A DNA stretch of 31,156 bases from an uncultured bacterium. GTDB taxonomy: Bacteria > Bacillota > Clostridia > Lachnospirales > Lachnospiraceae. The position numbers and the translations under genes were made by a program. The stretch lies in assembly GCA_905215625.1 (NCBI GenBank), contig CAJMQQ010000033.1, positions 1 through 31,156 of the forward strand. The letters run 5' to 3'. Shown one piece after another: positions 13,968-22,343 of the stretch (the stretch's first letter is position 1; the number at the start of each line of letters is the position of its first letter). Below the pieces are notes generated by a model. That model did no database searches. It had not been told where the DNA came from and saw nothing but the letters and a program-made list of their open reading frames with translations.

Positions 13968-14897
13968 ATGTATACTTACCCCTGGTACCACTGGATTACA
14001 TTCTTTTATATATACTGTTTTTTAGGATGGATTGTCGAATCCACCTACGTTTCCCTGCAAAAGCGCCGACTGGTCAACCGCGGCTTTCTGCGGCTTCCCA
14101 TGATTCCCCTCTATGGCACCGGAGCTGTTATGATGCTGTGGGTCTCTCTTCCCGTTAAGGACAACCTTGTTCTGGTCTACATTGCCGGCTTTTTCGCCGC
14201 ATCTGCCCTGGAATACGTAACCGGCTGGGTCATGGAGCGGCTGTTTAAAATGAGATACTGGGATTACAGCAATCAGAAATTCAATATCAATGGTTACGTA
14301 TGTCTGGGCACTTCTATCGCCTGGGGATTTTTAACCATCCTGATGACGGAAGTTCTCCACAAGCCCATTGAAAAGATCGTTCTCTCTCTCAGTCCCACCG
14401 TTGAATTTTCCTTTTTAGCCATTGTCAGCGTGCTCTTTGTTACAGACGCCATTCAATCCATACGGGCTGCCCTGGATCTTGGCCACACGCTGGAGTCCCT
14501 GACTAAAATCAAATCCGAGCTGGAAGAGCTCCAGGTTCAACTGGCTCTTTTAAAGGCAGAGACATCGGAACGGGTTTCTGCTATCCGGGAAGAAGCCGCC
14601 GCTATCAAAGAAGAGGCATCCTCTATCCGGGAAGAAGCCGCCGCTATCCGGGAAAGCGCCAGGGAGCAGATTGCTTCCCACAGATGGGACATCCGGAACA
14701 AATACCAGCAGTTGGATTTGCCTGATCTTCCCGATCTGACCAAACGAATCGAAGCTCTGCGGGAACGCCGCCGCCAGCTTGGCCGCCGCCTGACTTCTTA
14801 TCACAGAAGTCTCCTGAGAAACAACCCCAGCGCTACTTCCAAGCGATTCGGAGAAGCATTTAAGGACTTAAAAAAATATCTGGAGCAGGACAAATAA
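13968..14897 (+). CDS. CmpB-type membrane protein with cytoplasmic coiled coil
   Basis: The N-terminal half (residues 1-180) has about five membrane segments and the pattern of the 'putative ABC transporter permease' (CmpB-like) family: FFYIYCFLGWIVESTYVSL, RGFLRLPMIPLYGTGAV, ALEYVTGWVMERLF, WDYS and FNINGYVCLGTSIAWG. No ATPase partner is nearby and the function is unknown. The C-terminal half is a long charged coiled coil with a repeated AIREEAAAIKEEASSI-type unit and a basic tail (RIEALRERRRQLGRR). The frame is open from 13929, but GAAAGGA at 13954-13960 places the start at 13968 (309 residues). A transporter role should not be assumed; the shape suits an anchored scaffold. Confidence 0.75.
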   Translation: MYTYPWYHWITFFYIYCFLGWIVESTYVSLQKRRLVNRGFLRLPMIPLYGTGAVMMLWVSLPVKDNLVLVYIAGFFAASALEYVTGWVMERLFKMRYWDYSNQKFNINGYVCLGTSIAWGFLTILMTEVLHKPIEKIVLSLSPTVEFSFLAIVSVLFVTDAIQSIRAALDLGHTLESLTKIKSELEELQVQLALLKAETSERVSAIREEAAAIKEEASSIREEAAAIRESAREQIASHRWDIRNKYQQLDLPDLPDLTKRIEALRERRRQLGRRLTSYHRSLLRNNPSATSKRFGEAFKDLKKYLEQDK

Positions 14898-14910
14898 CGA
14901 TTTTCGCCGA

Positions 14911-14955
14911 AAAAAGCTGCAGGGAATGAATTTGCCTTCATTTCCCGCAGCTTTT
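14911..14955. terminator. Bidirectional terminator between convergent genes
   Basis: AAAAGCTGC pairs with GCAGCTTTT, and inside it GGGAATGA pairs with TCATTTCCC with one bulge. A-runs and T-runs on both sides allow termination in both directions. Confidence 0.75.
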
Positions 14956-14999
14956 CTGATTTTATATTTCTATTCTTATATTTCTGTCTTATAAATTAA

Positions 15000-16739
15000 T
15001 CACTTTAACATCTCATCTACCATAGCCTGTACTGCAGCGCCCATATCTGCCGCCTTCTTGTCAGCATCCTCTAAGGAAACTCCCTTAACGCCATAGTAGA
15101 ACTTGATCTTCGGCTCGGTTCCGGAAGGTCTTACACACATCCATACGCCGTCTTCCATATCATAGTACAGCACGTTGGAAGAAGGAAGACCAGTTGGTTT
15201 TACTTCTCCAGTCGCCATATCTTTAATGGTATCCAGCTTGTAATCTCTTGCAGAAAGCACTTTATAGCCGCCTACTTCTGCCGGAGTATTGGCACGCAGG
15301 TTTTCCATGATTGCCTGGATCTTGGCAAGTCCTTCAATACCGGACAGTCCGATGGATTTTACAGCGTCTTTGTAGTAGCCGTACTTCTCGTACATTGCGA
15401 TCATGGCATCCCATAAGGTCATATTCTGAGCCTTATAATATGCTGCAGCTTCGCACAGGGCAGCGGTTGCGGAAATCGCATCCTTATCTCTTGCATAGCT
15501 TCCAATCAGGCAGCCGTAGCTTTCTTCCATTCCAAATAAATAGGTGCCCTTACCGGTCTTTTCATTCTTTAAAATCTGCTGGCCAATCCACTTAAATCCA
15601 GTCAGAACCTCAATCAGTTCTACATCATAAGCCTTGGCAACTGCATCAATCAGATTGGTAGAAACGATGGACTTTACAACCTGTCCGTCTGCCGGAATCT
15701 TTCCTGCGGCCTTCTTCTGGCTTAATACATATTCGCACAGAAGCGCGCCGGACATATTGCCGGTCAGCGGAATGTATTCTCCGGATTTATCGTCTTTTAC
15801 ATAAACGCCAAGGCGGTCTGCATCCGGGTCAGTTGCCAGAACCAGATCTGCATTTTTCTCTTTTGCCATGGCAAGACCCAGCTCAAACGCTTCTTTTGCT
15901 TCTGGATTCGGATAACTTACGGTTGGGAAATTACCGTCCGGAAGCTCCTGCTCCGGAACTACGTATACGTGTTCAAATCCCAATTCCTTCATAACCCGTC
16001 TTGCCGGAATGTTTCCAGTTCCATGAAGAGGGGTATAAATAATAGTAATCTGATCCTGCATCTCGTCAATAGCCTTCTGGTTCACTACCTGGGCCTTTAC
16101 CTGAGCAATATATTTGTCATCAATCTCCTTGCCGATTACTTCGTATTTGCCTGCTGCAATCGCGGAAGCTTCATCTGTCGTCTTCACTGTGGACAGGTCC
16201 TCGATTGCCAGAACTTCCTCCGTAACGCCTTTGTCGTGAGGCGGTGTAAACTGAGCGCCATCCTCCCAGTAAACCTTGTATCCGTTATATTCCGGCGGGT
16301 TGTGGCTGGCAGTAATATTAATGCCTGCGATACATCCCAGTTCCCTGACTGCAAAAGACAGCTCCGGTGTCGGACGCAGAGACTCAAACTTATATGCCTT
16401 AATACCGTTGGCTGCCAGCGTCATGGCTGCTTCCATCGCAAATTCCGGAGACATATGACGAGAATCATAGGCAATGGCAACCCCTTTTTCTGCACCGCCC
16501 TGTTTGATAATGTAGTTAGCCAGTCCCTGTGTCGCACGGCGAACTACATAAATATTCATCCGGTTAATTCCTGCGCCGATAATTCCTCTAAGGCCTGCAG
16601 TACCAAATTCCAGATCCATATAGAATCTTTCTTTAATCTCGTTTTCGTCCCCTTCAATGGCTCTCAGCTCCGCTTTGGTTTCCTCATCAAAATATGGATT
16701 GGAAAGCCACTCATTGTAAATCTTCATGTAGTCCTTCAT
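15000..16739 (-). CDS. pgcA: Phosphohexomutase (phosphoglucomutase/phosphomannomutase family)
   Basis: This enzyme interconverts sugar 1- and 6-phosphates, chiefly glucose, feeding cell-envelope and storage glycan synthesis. The 579-residue length is that of the long PgcA-type enzymes of Gram-positive bacteria. Visible are FGTAGLRGIIGAG (about 45-57), the catalytic serine loop TASHNPPEYNGYK with Ser145, the magnesium loop DPDADRLGV (about 305-313), the sugar loop GMEESYG and the phosphate-binding RPSGTEPKIKFYY near the C-terminus. All key residues are present. It starts 109 bases after the CotS-like gene and a TATAAT suggests its own promoter. The symbol is by family; substrate preference is not proven. 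Confidence 0.93.
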   Translation of the reverse strand: MKDYMKIYNEWLSNPYFDEETKAELRAIEGDENEIKERFYMDLEFGTAGLRGIIGAGINRMNIYVVRRATQGLANYIIKQGGAEKGVAIAYDSRHMSPEFAMEAAMTLAANGIKAYKFESLRPTPELSFAVRELGCIAGINITASHNPPEYNGYKVYWEDGAQFTPPHDKGVTEEVLAIEDLSTVKTTDEASAIAAGKYEVIGKEIDDKYIAQVKAQVVNQKAIDEMQDQITIIYTPLHGTGNIPARRVMKELGFEHVYVVPEQELPDGNFPTVSYPNPEAKEAFELGLAMAKEKNADLVLATDPDADRLGVYVKDDKSGEYIPLTGNMSGALLCEYVLSQKKAAGKIPADGQVVKSIVSTNLIDAVAKAYDVELIEVLTGFKWIGQQILKNEKTGKGTYLFGMEESYGCLIGSYARDKDAISATAALCEAAAYYKAQNMTLWDAMIAMYEKYGYYKDAVKSIGLSGIEGLAKIQAIMENLRANTPAEVGGYKVLSARDYKLDTIKDMATGEVKPTGLPSSNVLYYDMEDGVWMCVRPSGTEPKIKFYYGVKGVSLEDADKKAADMGAAVQAMVDEMLK

Positions 16740-16812
16740 AAAACTTTTACTCCCTTCTCTGTCTCTGAAAGATGCCGAAAAAAGCCTGTCAGCCCTCTCT
16801 TTGTCTATGCAA

Positions 16813-16818
16813 ATTATA
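16813..16818 (-). promoter_or_regulatory. Probable -10 of the phosphohexomutase promoter
   Basis: TATAAT on the minus strand, about 74 bases upstream of the start codon; the -35 at 17 bases is poor (TTTCTT). The leader holds no evident structure. Confidence 0.4.
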
Positions 16819-16848
16819 CTATATGCTATACAAAAAAGAAAGTGTTTT

Positions 16849-17826
16849 TCAGTATTTTATCTCGTGCAGAAACGCGTTTCTGGCTTCTTCCTGCTCCTGC
16901 AAAGCCTTTAATTTATCCGTATTTCTGGCAGGAATCCACGCTTTATTCGCATTATAGTAGTAGTTTAACTGCTTCCAGTATTTTTCCGGATACAAAAACA
17001 GATAATAGAGACATTTCCGTTCTTTTTCTGACATTGGAAGAATCCGCTCATAAGCGTCCAGCATCATGGCTCCCAGCCGCAGATTCCATCCATGTTTCTC
17101 CATAACCTTGCGCATAAACCGATATAAATCTGCCGCCTGGACCCCCAAATGCATCCGGTTGTACTCTACAATCGCCACATAATTTCCGCCCATCAGCACA
17201 TGGTGATGGTCTAAATCTCCATGGCACAAAAACAGAGGCATTTCCCCCTCTTCTTCTATAGTTTCCAGTCCTTGCGCCGCTTCCTTGGCCTGTTCGAAAA
17301 ATGCAGAATAACTATCAATTACACACAGTTCAAACTCGCTCTTTCCCCTCTTTTGACGGATAAAACTTCTGGCTCTCTTCATTTCCCGGTTGTGACGTCC
17401 CATTTCTTCATACAGCGGCCTAGACAAAATCGATCCCATTTTCCACTCTTCCTGAAATTCCACTCTCCGCAGGAATTGATGCAGCATCCCGATTCTGGTA
17501 ACTGCGCTCCGGATTTCCGGATATTCTTTCAAATTGCACTCCCGGTCCAGGAACCAGTCTTTCAGAACAAAACAAGTCCCATCTCCAGCATTGGTAAACA
17601 GCCCGTCTTCTTTGCTTCTTACATACTGATCCACTTTTAATCCGCTGCTGTCCTGTAAGGTTTCCAGTACCTTTGCTTCAAACTCCAGCCTTCGGACGGT
17701 TCCTCTGTATTCTTTTAAGATGCGGCAGCCCTTATCTGTATCCAGGATCCACGCTCCGCGGCCTTTTTTTACCCCATAGACCTCCATATCATACTGTTCC
17801 AGCACTTCCGTATACCGCTCTGTCAT
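16849..17826 (-). CDS. CotS-family spore-coat protein (kinase-like fold)
   Basis: CotS/YutH-type proteins have the aminoglycoside-phosphotransferase fold and are found in the spore coat of Bacilli and Clostridia. The 325-residue protein has the GRGAWILDTDKGCRILKEYRG nucleotide-binding part, EFEAKVLETLQ, and the catalytic-loop region FLCHGDLDHHHVLM (H202, D204) followed by GVQAADLYRFMRKVMEKHGWN, all family features. The usual DFD metal-binding triplet is replaced by EYN (221-223) and the loop Asn by His, so it may not phosphorylate anything. GGAGGGG stands before the ATG. It implies that the host makes spores or descends from spore formers. CotS-level assignment is good; substrate is unknown. 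Confidence 0.82.
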   Translation of the reverse strand: MTERYTEVLEQYDMEVYGVKKGRGAWILDTDKGCRILKEYRGTVRRLEFEAKVLETLQDSSGLKVDQYVRSKEDGLFTNAGDGTCFVLKDWFLDRECNLKEYPEIRSAVTRIGMLHQFLRRVEFQEEWKMGSILSRPLYEEMGRHNREMKRARSFIRQKRGKSEFELCVIDSYSAFFEQAKEAAQGLETIEEEGEMPLFLCHGDLDHHHVLMGGNYVAIVEYNRMHLGVQAADLYRFMRKVMEKHGWNLRLGAMMLDAYERILPMSEKERKCLYYLFLYPEKYWKQLNYYYNANKAWIPARNTDKLKALQEQEEARNAFLHEIKY

Positions 17827-17921
17827 ATCTGCCCCTCCAATTTCTGCTTTTTGTATTCTCTCTTAAGCTATTTCTAGGGTATGAATGCCAAAGCGAAATT
17901 ATGACCAGCAAAACAGCGACA

Positions 17922-17949
17922 AAAAAGTCTGAACGAGTTCAGACTTTTT
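17922..17949 (-). terminator. Terminator overlapping the cca stop codon
   Basis: On the minus strand AAAAAGTCTGAA pairs perfectly over a four-base loop with TTCAGACTTTTT, followed by more T. The first arm contains the last codons and the TGA of the CCA-adding enzyme gene. Confidence 0.85.
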
Positions 17950-19117
17950 CTAATGCAAGCGAAATCAATTTTTCTTTCTGGTTGTATTCTGGACGTTCCA
18001 GAACCAGGTCTAACAAGGCGCTTAAGGTTTCCCCTACCTTTTTTCCAGGCCCGATACCTGCATCCATCAAATCCCTTCCGCCGACTGCCAGCTGCTTTAG
18101 ATAGAGACAGTCCCCGTCCTGTCGGATCTCTTCTGTCAGCCGGACAATCTCACCTTTAAGATCGACGTTTCGAAGGAGCAGCAAATCGTCGTATAATTCC
18201 GGCGTCATCTGGCTCATAATCTTCCGAAGCTCCGCTTTTTGGGGCATCAGAGGTGTTTTGACAAACCGAAGAAGCGTCCTGACTTTGTTAATAGTATCAT
18301 TATCCGATTTCAGTTGTCTCAAAATCCGGACTGCCCGTTCGTCTGTCTCGTTCTGTAAAAAAGCGGCCCAGCGCAGGTGTTTTCTGGCCGGAAGCTGTGG
18401 GTCGATTGTGGGAAGCGGCCTTTTTACCTGGGCAAAATCCGGCGAGATAAACGGCGCCATCCCAGTCTCATAAACCAGTCCGATTCTGTCTGGATGATTG
18501 GAAACCAGAAGCTTTCCCAGCTCTGCCAGAATCCGCTCTTTACTGACGTGTTCCAGATTCGGCGCAATGACGCTGATTGCCTGATAGGTTTCCGGCTCAA
18601 TGACAAATCCCAGCTGGGCAGAAAAACGGACTGCCCGAAGAATTCGCAGGGCATCTTCCGTAAACCGGTCAATGGGATTTCCTACGCAGCGGATCAATCC
18701 AGCTTTCAGATCTTCTATGCCTCCGAAGGCATCTACGATTCCATCCCGGCTGCTGTAGGCCATTGCATTAATCGTAAAATCCCGACGTTTTAAATCTTCT
18801 ATCAAATTAGAGGTAAACTGGACTTCCTTGGGATGGCGGCCATCTTCATATTCGCCGTCAATCCGATAGGTAGTCACCTCATACCCAACCTTATGAATCA
18901 TAATCGTAACCGTACCATGTGCGATTCCCGTATCAATAGTTCGGGGAAAAATTTTCTTTACCTGTTCCGGACGGGCCGAAGTGGTAATGTCCCAATCCTC
19001 CGGTTTCCGTCCCAACAGGCTGTCACGGACGCAGCCGCCTACTGCGCTGGCTTCATATCCGTGGGCATTCAGCCTGGAGATAATCTCTTCTACTGCATCG
19101 GGCAGTTCTATTTGCAT
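17939..19117 (-). CDS. cca: CCA tRNA nucleotidyltransferase
   Basis: This class II enzyme adds or repairs the 3'-CCA end of tRNAs. The 392-residue protein has the nucleotidyltransferase motifs GYEASAVGGCVRDSLLGRKPEDWDITT (catalytic D-x-D in DWD), GIAHGTVTI, the RRDFTINAMAY motif, the nucleotide-selecting EDALRILRAVRFSAQLGF motif and the SKERILAELGKLL helix. It lacks an obvious C-terminal HD domain, consistent with its length. AAAGGAGG precedes the ATG. It follows proS by 36 bases on the same strand, making a tRNA-maturation and charging pair that probably shares the proline T-box. Confidence 0.94.
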   Translation of the reverse strand: MQIELPDAVEEIISRLNAHGYEASAVGGCVRDSLLGRKPEDWDITTSARPEQVKKIFPRTIDTGIAHGTVTIMIHKVGYEVTTYRIDGEYEDGRHPKEVQFTSNLIEDLKRRDFTINAMAYSSRDGIVDAFGGIEDLKAGLIRCVGNPIDRFTEDALRILRAVRFSAQLGFVIEPETYQAISVIAPNLEHVSKERILAELGKLLVSNHPDRIGLVYETGMAPFISPDFAQVKRPLPTIDPQLPARKHLRWAAFLQNETDERAVRILRQLKSDNDTINKVRTLLRFVKTPLMPQKAELRKIMSQMTPELYDDLLLLRNVDLKGEIVRLTEEIRQDGDCLYLKQLAVGGRDLMDAGIGPGKKVGETLSALLDLVLERPEYNQKEKLISLALEKV

Positions 19118-19153
19118 GGGGCCGCCTCCTTTCCGTGCTGTGTCTTACTATTT

Positions 19154-20587
19154 TTAATATGCCTTTCCCCAGTATACCATCTTTGTTGCCGGCTTTCCGC
19201 AATATACGCAGGTATCGGACAATTTTTCCTGGGCAAATGGCATACAGCGGGAAGTTACTCCAGCCTCTTCTTTTAACTTTTCTTCACATTCCTGGCATCC
19301 GCACCACATTGCCTTGATAAATCCAGGTCTATTTTCTGCAATATCCTTTAATTCATCTAAAGTGAGTGCAGTGTAGGTATGAGCGTCTCTGTGCTTTCTT
19401 GCGCGCTCTAACATTTCGGTCTGAATCTGGTCTAACAGCTCGCCAACCTTGCTTTCTAACTCGTCCAGGCATACAGACATCTTCTCATGGGTATCACGGC
19501 GAACCAGAACTGCCTGATTTGCTTCAATATCCTTTGGTCCGATTTCAATACGTACCGGAATACCGCGCATCTCGCACTCATTAAACTTCCAGCCCGGACT
19601 CTTGTCGCTGTCATCCACTTTTACGCGGAAGTTGGACAGACGGCCTTCCAGTTCAAACGCCTTATCTAAGACGCCTTCTTTTCTCTGCTGGATCGGAACA
19701 ATGACAATCTGGGTCGGAGCAATTCTCGGAGGAAGAACTAAGCCTTCGTTGTCGCCGTGTACCATAATGATACCGCCAATCAAACGGGTAGAAATACCCC
19801 AGGAAGTCTGATGAACATATTTTAACTGGTTGTCTTTATCACTGAACTGGATGCCGAATGCTTTTGCAAATCCATCTCCGAAGTTATGGCTGGTACCAGA
19901 CTGCAGCGCTTTTCCGTCATGCATCAGCGCTTCAATGGTATAGGTTGCTTCTGCGCCTGCAAATTTTTCTTTGTCCGTTTTACGTCCGCGGATTACCGGC
20001 ATTGCCAGAACTTCCTCACAGAAATCGGCATAAATGTTCAACATCTGCTCCGTTCTTTCCTGTGCTTCTTCTGCTGTTGCGTGAGCCGTATGACCTTCCT
20101 GCCATAAGAACTCCCTGGAACGTAAAAATGGACGGGTTGTTTTCTCCCAGCGGACTACGGAACACCACTGATTGTAAACCTTCGGCAGATCTCTGTAAGA
20201 ATGGATGTCTCTTGCATAGAAATCGCAGAACAGAGTTTCAGAAGTCGGTCTTACGCACATTCTCTCCTGGAGAGGCTCTAAACCGCCATGGGTAACCCAT
20301 GCTACTTCTGGTGCAAATCCTTCTACATGATCTTTTTCCTTCTGCAGAAGGCTCTCCGGAATAAACATCGGCATATAAACATTGCGAACGCCTGCTGCTT
20401 TAAACCGCTTATCCATTTCTTTCTGGATATTCTCCCAAATCGCATATCCGTCCGGCTTAATTACCATACATCCTTTTACGCTGGAATAGTCAATTAATTC
20501 CGCTTTTTTTACTACGTCCGTATACCACTGGGCAAAATCTTCTTCCATAGACGTAATCGCTTCTACCATTTTCTTATCGTTTGCCAT
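19154..20587 (-). CDS. proS: Prolyl-tRNA synthetase, archaeal/eukaryal-type (ProS3)
   Basis: ProRS charges tRNA-Pro with proline in the cytosol. The 477-residue protein is the short type without the bacterial editing insertion: class II motif 1 GCMVIKPDGYAIWENIQK, motif 2 VRPTSETLFCDFYARDIHSYRDLPKVYNQW, motif 3 DNEGLVLPPRIAP, an anticodon-binding domain, and a C-terminal zinc-binding region (CGCQECEE, CVYCGKPA) ending in KAY with the terminal tyrosine typical of this type. The frame is open 48 bases further up, but AAGGAGAG sits just ahead of the ATG at 20587. A T-box with a proline-like specifier controls it. Confidence 0.96.
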   Translation of the reverse strand: MANDKKMVEAITSMEEDFAQWYTDVVKKAELIDYSSVKGCMVIKPDGYAIWENIQKEMDKRFKAAGVRNVYMPMFIPESLLQKEKDHVEGFAPEVAWVTHGGLEPLQERMCVRPTSETLFCDFYARDIHSYRDLPKVYNQWCSVVRWEKTTRPFLRSREFLWQEGHTAHATAEEAQERTEQMLNIYADFCEEVLAMPVIRGRKTDKEKFAGAEATYTIEALMHDGKALQSGTSHNFGDGFAKAFGIQFSDKDNQLKYVHQTSWGISTRLIGGIIMVHGDNEGLVLPPRIAPTQIVIVPIQQRKEGVLDKAFELEGRLSNFRVKVDDSDKSPGWKFNECEMRGIPVRIEIGPKDIEANQAVLVRRDTHEKMSVCLDELESKVGELLDQIQTEMLERARKHRDAHTYTALTLDELKDIAENRPGFIKAMWCGCQECEEKLKEEAGVTSRCMPFAQEKLSDTCVYCGKPATKMVYWGKAY

Positions 20588-20614
20588 TTTCTCTCTCCTT
20601 CTTTGTAACTGTAA

Positions 20615-20873
20615 AAACTGTAAAAAAAGAGCCATTCATCCCTTGCTTCAGGGACCGAATGACTCGGCGGTACCACCCAGATTAGCGCCAAATGGCTGCT
20701 CTCTCTTTTTCCGTTAACGCCGGATAACGCTCTGTTTTCACAAAGATGCTCCAAGGCAGGTTCAGCAATCAGGGACACAGAAACCTTCCACCAGATAGTT
20801 TCCTCTCTGCAGAGTATGAGTGCTTACTAATCCTCTTCAACGCCGCAGCAACCGTTATCTGGACGCTGCATAT
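20615..20873 (-). ncRNA. T-box leader of proS, probable proline specifier
   Basis: The minus-strand leader carries the conserved T-box parts in order: AGAGAG (20803-20808), a CTGGTGGAAGG stretch of stem I, a specifier region GCTGAA then CCT (20758-20760) then GCCTTGGAGC, and the T-box sequence TGGGTGGTACCGCCGAG ahead of the terminator. CCT is a proline codon, agreeing with proS. Uncharged tRNA-Pro would pair at the specifier and with the bulge to allow read-through. About 60 bases lie between the predicted start and AGAGAG, with a small GCAGC/GCTGC hairpin, longer than necessary. Confidence 0.92.
20622..20675 (-). terminator. Regulated terminator of the proS T-box
   Basis: GAGTCATTC and GGTCCCT pair with AAGGGAT and GAATGGCTC, followed by seven T. 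The 5' arm overlaps the T-box antiterminator sequence, as the mechanism requires. Confidence 0.9.
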
Positions 20874-20879
20874 GATAAA

Positions 20880-20908
20880 ATTTTACGCTAACCTTCCTGA
20901 TTTGTCAA
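20880..20908 (-). promoter_or_regulatory. proS promoter inside the upstream gene
   Basis: On the minus strand TTGACA (20903-20908), 17 bases and TAAAAT (20880-20885). The -35 and most of the spacer lie within the last codons of the YkgJ-type gene. Confidence 0.8.
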
Positions 20909-21556
20909 TGAAATTCTCGCCTGTTCCAGACGTTCCTCAAATTGGGAATAAAAATCCGTTTCCCTGTCGTAAGGGGTCATATAAAACGTTTTCAGGATCC
21001 GCAGATTCACTGCTTTTGCCTTTTCCGGTTCCCTTCCATCTCCAGCCGCAGCCCTGGCCTCTTTCTGGAAGGAATGCCATTTCAACAGAAATTTCTCCTC
21101 TTTTTCCATATCTGGCGCAGCAATCCACTTACGCACTTTTACCTTTGTCCGCTCCTGTTTCTGACAGCCATTTACCAGAAAAATATACTGGATCCGGCCC
21201 TCTTCATAGTCTCTCCCCAGAGGAAACAGGCGGCAGATTCCAGGCCGGAAGCTATGAATGCTGCATCTTCCGTTTTTATCTAAAAATGCGCAGGCATCTT
21301 CCTCCCCGTTCATTTGAAGTCCCGGCAGAATCAGCCCGTCTTCCATCTGCAGTTTTATCTTATCTGCCATCAATTCTTCAAAAGAGACTCCCAAATGTAC
21401 CGTCAAATTATAAATGTCCTTTGGATTTAACACCAGTCCTTCCATACCGCGGCAGCAGGCCGAACACCCCATGCAGTCTCCGCATCCAACCCGAACCATA
21501 TCATTTAAAGAATATTTTCTTCCATCCGTCATCCCAGGATTCCAATTCTGATCCAT
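20888..21556 (-). CDS. YkgJ-family cysteine-cluster protein
   Basis: Members of this family carry a CxxxCxx(C)Cx8CxxxC-like cluster and are thought to bind zinc or an iron-sulfur centre; function is not established. The 222-residue protein shows GCGDCMGCSACCRGM (about residues 24-38), then CAFLDKNGRCSIHSFRPGICRLFPLG (about 89-114) and a later lone cysteine in NGCQKQ, matching the family pattern. The C-terminal third is charged and helical. A TTGACA-led promoter lies upstream. The ribosome site (AGGCAGGGA) is weak, and an ATG nine codons in is an alternative start. Only one promoter-sharing neighbour, proS, follows, and it has its own promoter. Confidence 0.85.
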   Translation of the reverse strand: MDQNWNPGMTDGRKYSLNDMVRVGCGDCMGCSACCRGMEGLVLNPKDIYNLTVHLGVSFEELMADKIKLQMEDGLILPGLQMNGEEDACAFLDKNGRCSIHSFRPGICRLFPLGRDYEEGRIQYIFLVNGCQKQERTKVKVRKWIAAPDMEKEEKFLLKWHSFQKEARAAAGDGREPEKAKAVNLRILKTFYMTPYDRETDFYSQFEERLEQARISLTNQEG

Positions 21557-21591
21557 TTCTATCCCTGCCTATCCTCATTTCTATGGTTTCT

Positions 21592-21620
21592 ATTTTCGGA
21601 TAAGTATTTGGATTTGTCAA
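21592..21620 (-). promoter_or_regulatory. Promoter of the YkgJ-family gene
   Basis: On the minus strand TTGACA (21615-21620), 17 bases and a mediocre -10 GAAAAT (21592-21597). Confidence 0.55.
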
Positions 21621-21652
21621 CAGAAAACTCTGGTCTCCTGTAGTCTCAGGCC

Positions 21653-21682
21653 AAAAAAGAAGGAGAACAGGATGTTCTCCCA
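21653..21682 (-). terminator. Terminator of the rubrerythrin gene
   Basis: GGAGAAC pairs with GTTCTCC over a five-base loop and TTCTTTTTT follows on the minus strand. Confidence 0.75.
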
Positions 21683-21716
21683 TTCTCCTTAAAAGCCTTT
21701 ATGCCAAAATTTTTAA

Positions 21717-22259
21717 TTAGCCAAAGTATCTCTTTAACAGGCCCTCGAATGCTCTGCCGTGACGAGCTTCGTCTCTTGCCATCTCATGAACAGTGTCATG
21801 GATTGCATCTAAGTTAGCTGCCTTTGCTCTCTTAGCCAGGTCAGTCTTTCCAGCGGTAGCGCCGTTCTCTGCTGCTACTCTTAATTCCAGGTTCTTCTTG
21901 GTAGAATCGGTAACAACTTCGCCTAACAGCTCTGCGAACTTGGAAGCGTGCTCAGCCTCTTCCCAAGCTGCCTTCTCGTAGTATAAACCGATCTCTGGGT
22001 AACCTTCTCTATGAGCAACTCTTGCCATTGCTAAATACATACCAACTTCGCTGCACTCGCCCTCGAAGTTTGCTCTTAAATCTGCAATAATATCTTCGCT
22101 AACGCCCTGTGCTACGCCAACAACGTGCTCTGCTGCCCAGGTCATCTCATCTTCCTGTAATTTGAACTTGTCTGCCGGAACCTTACATACTGGACAGAAC
22201 TCCGGAGCAGTCTCACCTTCATGAACATAGCCACATACTGTACAAACCCATTTTTTCAT
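21717..22259 (-). CDS. Reverse rubrerythrin (rubredoxin domain first)
   Basis: Reverse rubrerythrins are the peroxidases of anaerobes: electrons pass from NADH via partner reductases through a rubredoxin iron to a ferritin-like di-iron site that reduces hydrogen peroxide to water. The 180-residue protein begins with the rubredoxin centre (C6, C9, C22, C25 in CTVC and CPVC), followed by the four-helix domain with ANFEGECSEVGMY, YYEKAAWEEAEHASKF, LDAIHDTVHEMARDEARHGRAF carrying the E and ExxH di-iron ligands. The rubredoxin-first order is the mark of the reverse type. A Per box at its start point puts it under PerR, encoded next upstream. Confidence 0.95.
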   Translation of the reverse strand: MKKWVCTVCGYVHEGETAPEFCPVCKVPADKFKLQEDEMTWAAEHVVGVAQGVSEDIIADLRANFEGECSEVGMYLAMARVAHREGYPEIGLYYEKAAWEEAEHASKFAELLGEVVTDSTKKNLELRVAAENGATAGKTDLAKRAKAANLDAIHDTVHEMARDEARHGRAFEGLLKRYFG

Positions 22260-22324
22260 AGTTAATTTCTCCTTTTCTTATTATAAATTTTAATTTGTTT
22301 GAATTAAGTTCTTGTTTTTTAAAT

Positions 22325-22339
22325 CAGTAATTATTACTG
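22325..22339. promoter_or_regulatory. Per box of the rubrerythrin gene
   Basis: CAGTAAT-T-ATTACTG is a perfect 7-1-7 inverted repeat, the geometry of PerR operators. It lies four bases downstream of the -10, across the likely start point, so PerR would block initiation. Confidence 0.8.
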
Positions 22340-22343
22340 TTTT

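Noticed and set aside
15969..17105. A 378-codon plus-strand open frame opposite the phosphohexomutase and CotS-like genes
   Set aside because: The translation is low-complexity antisense of two clear genes, with no ribosome site, and has no recognisable motif.
20746..21603. A 285-codon plus-strand open frame opposite the T-box and YkgJ-type gene
   Set aside because: It runs through the proS T-box and the antisense of a cysteine-cluster gene; Pro/Ser-rich composition is typical of antisense frames here.
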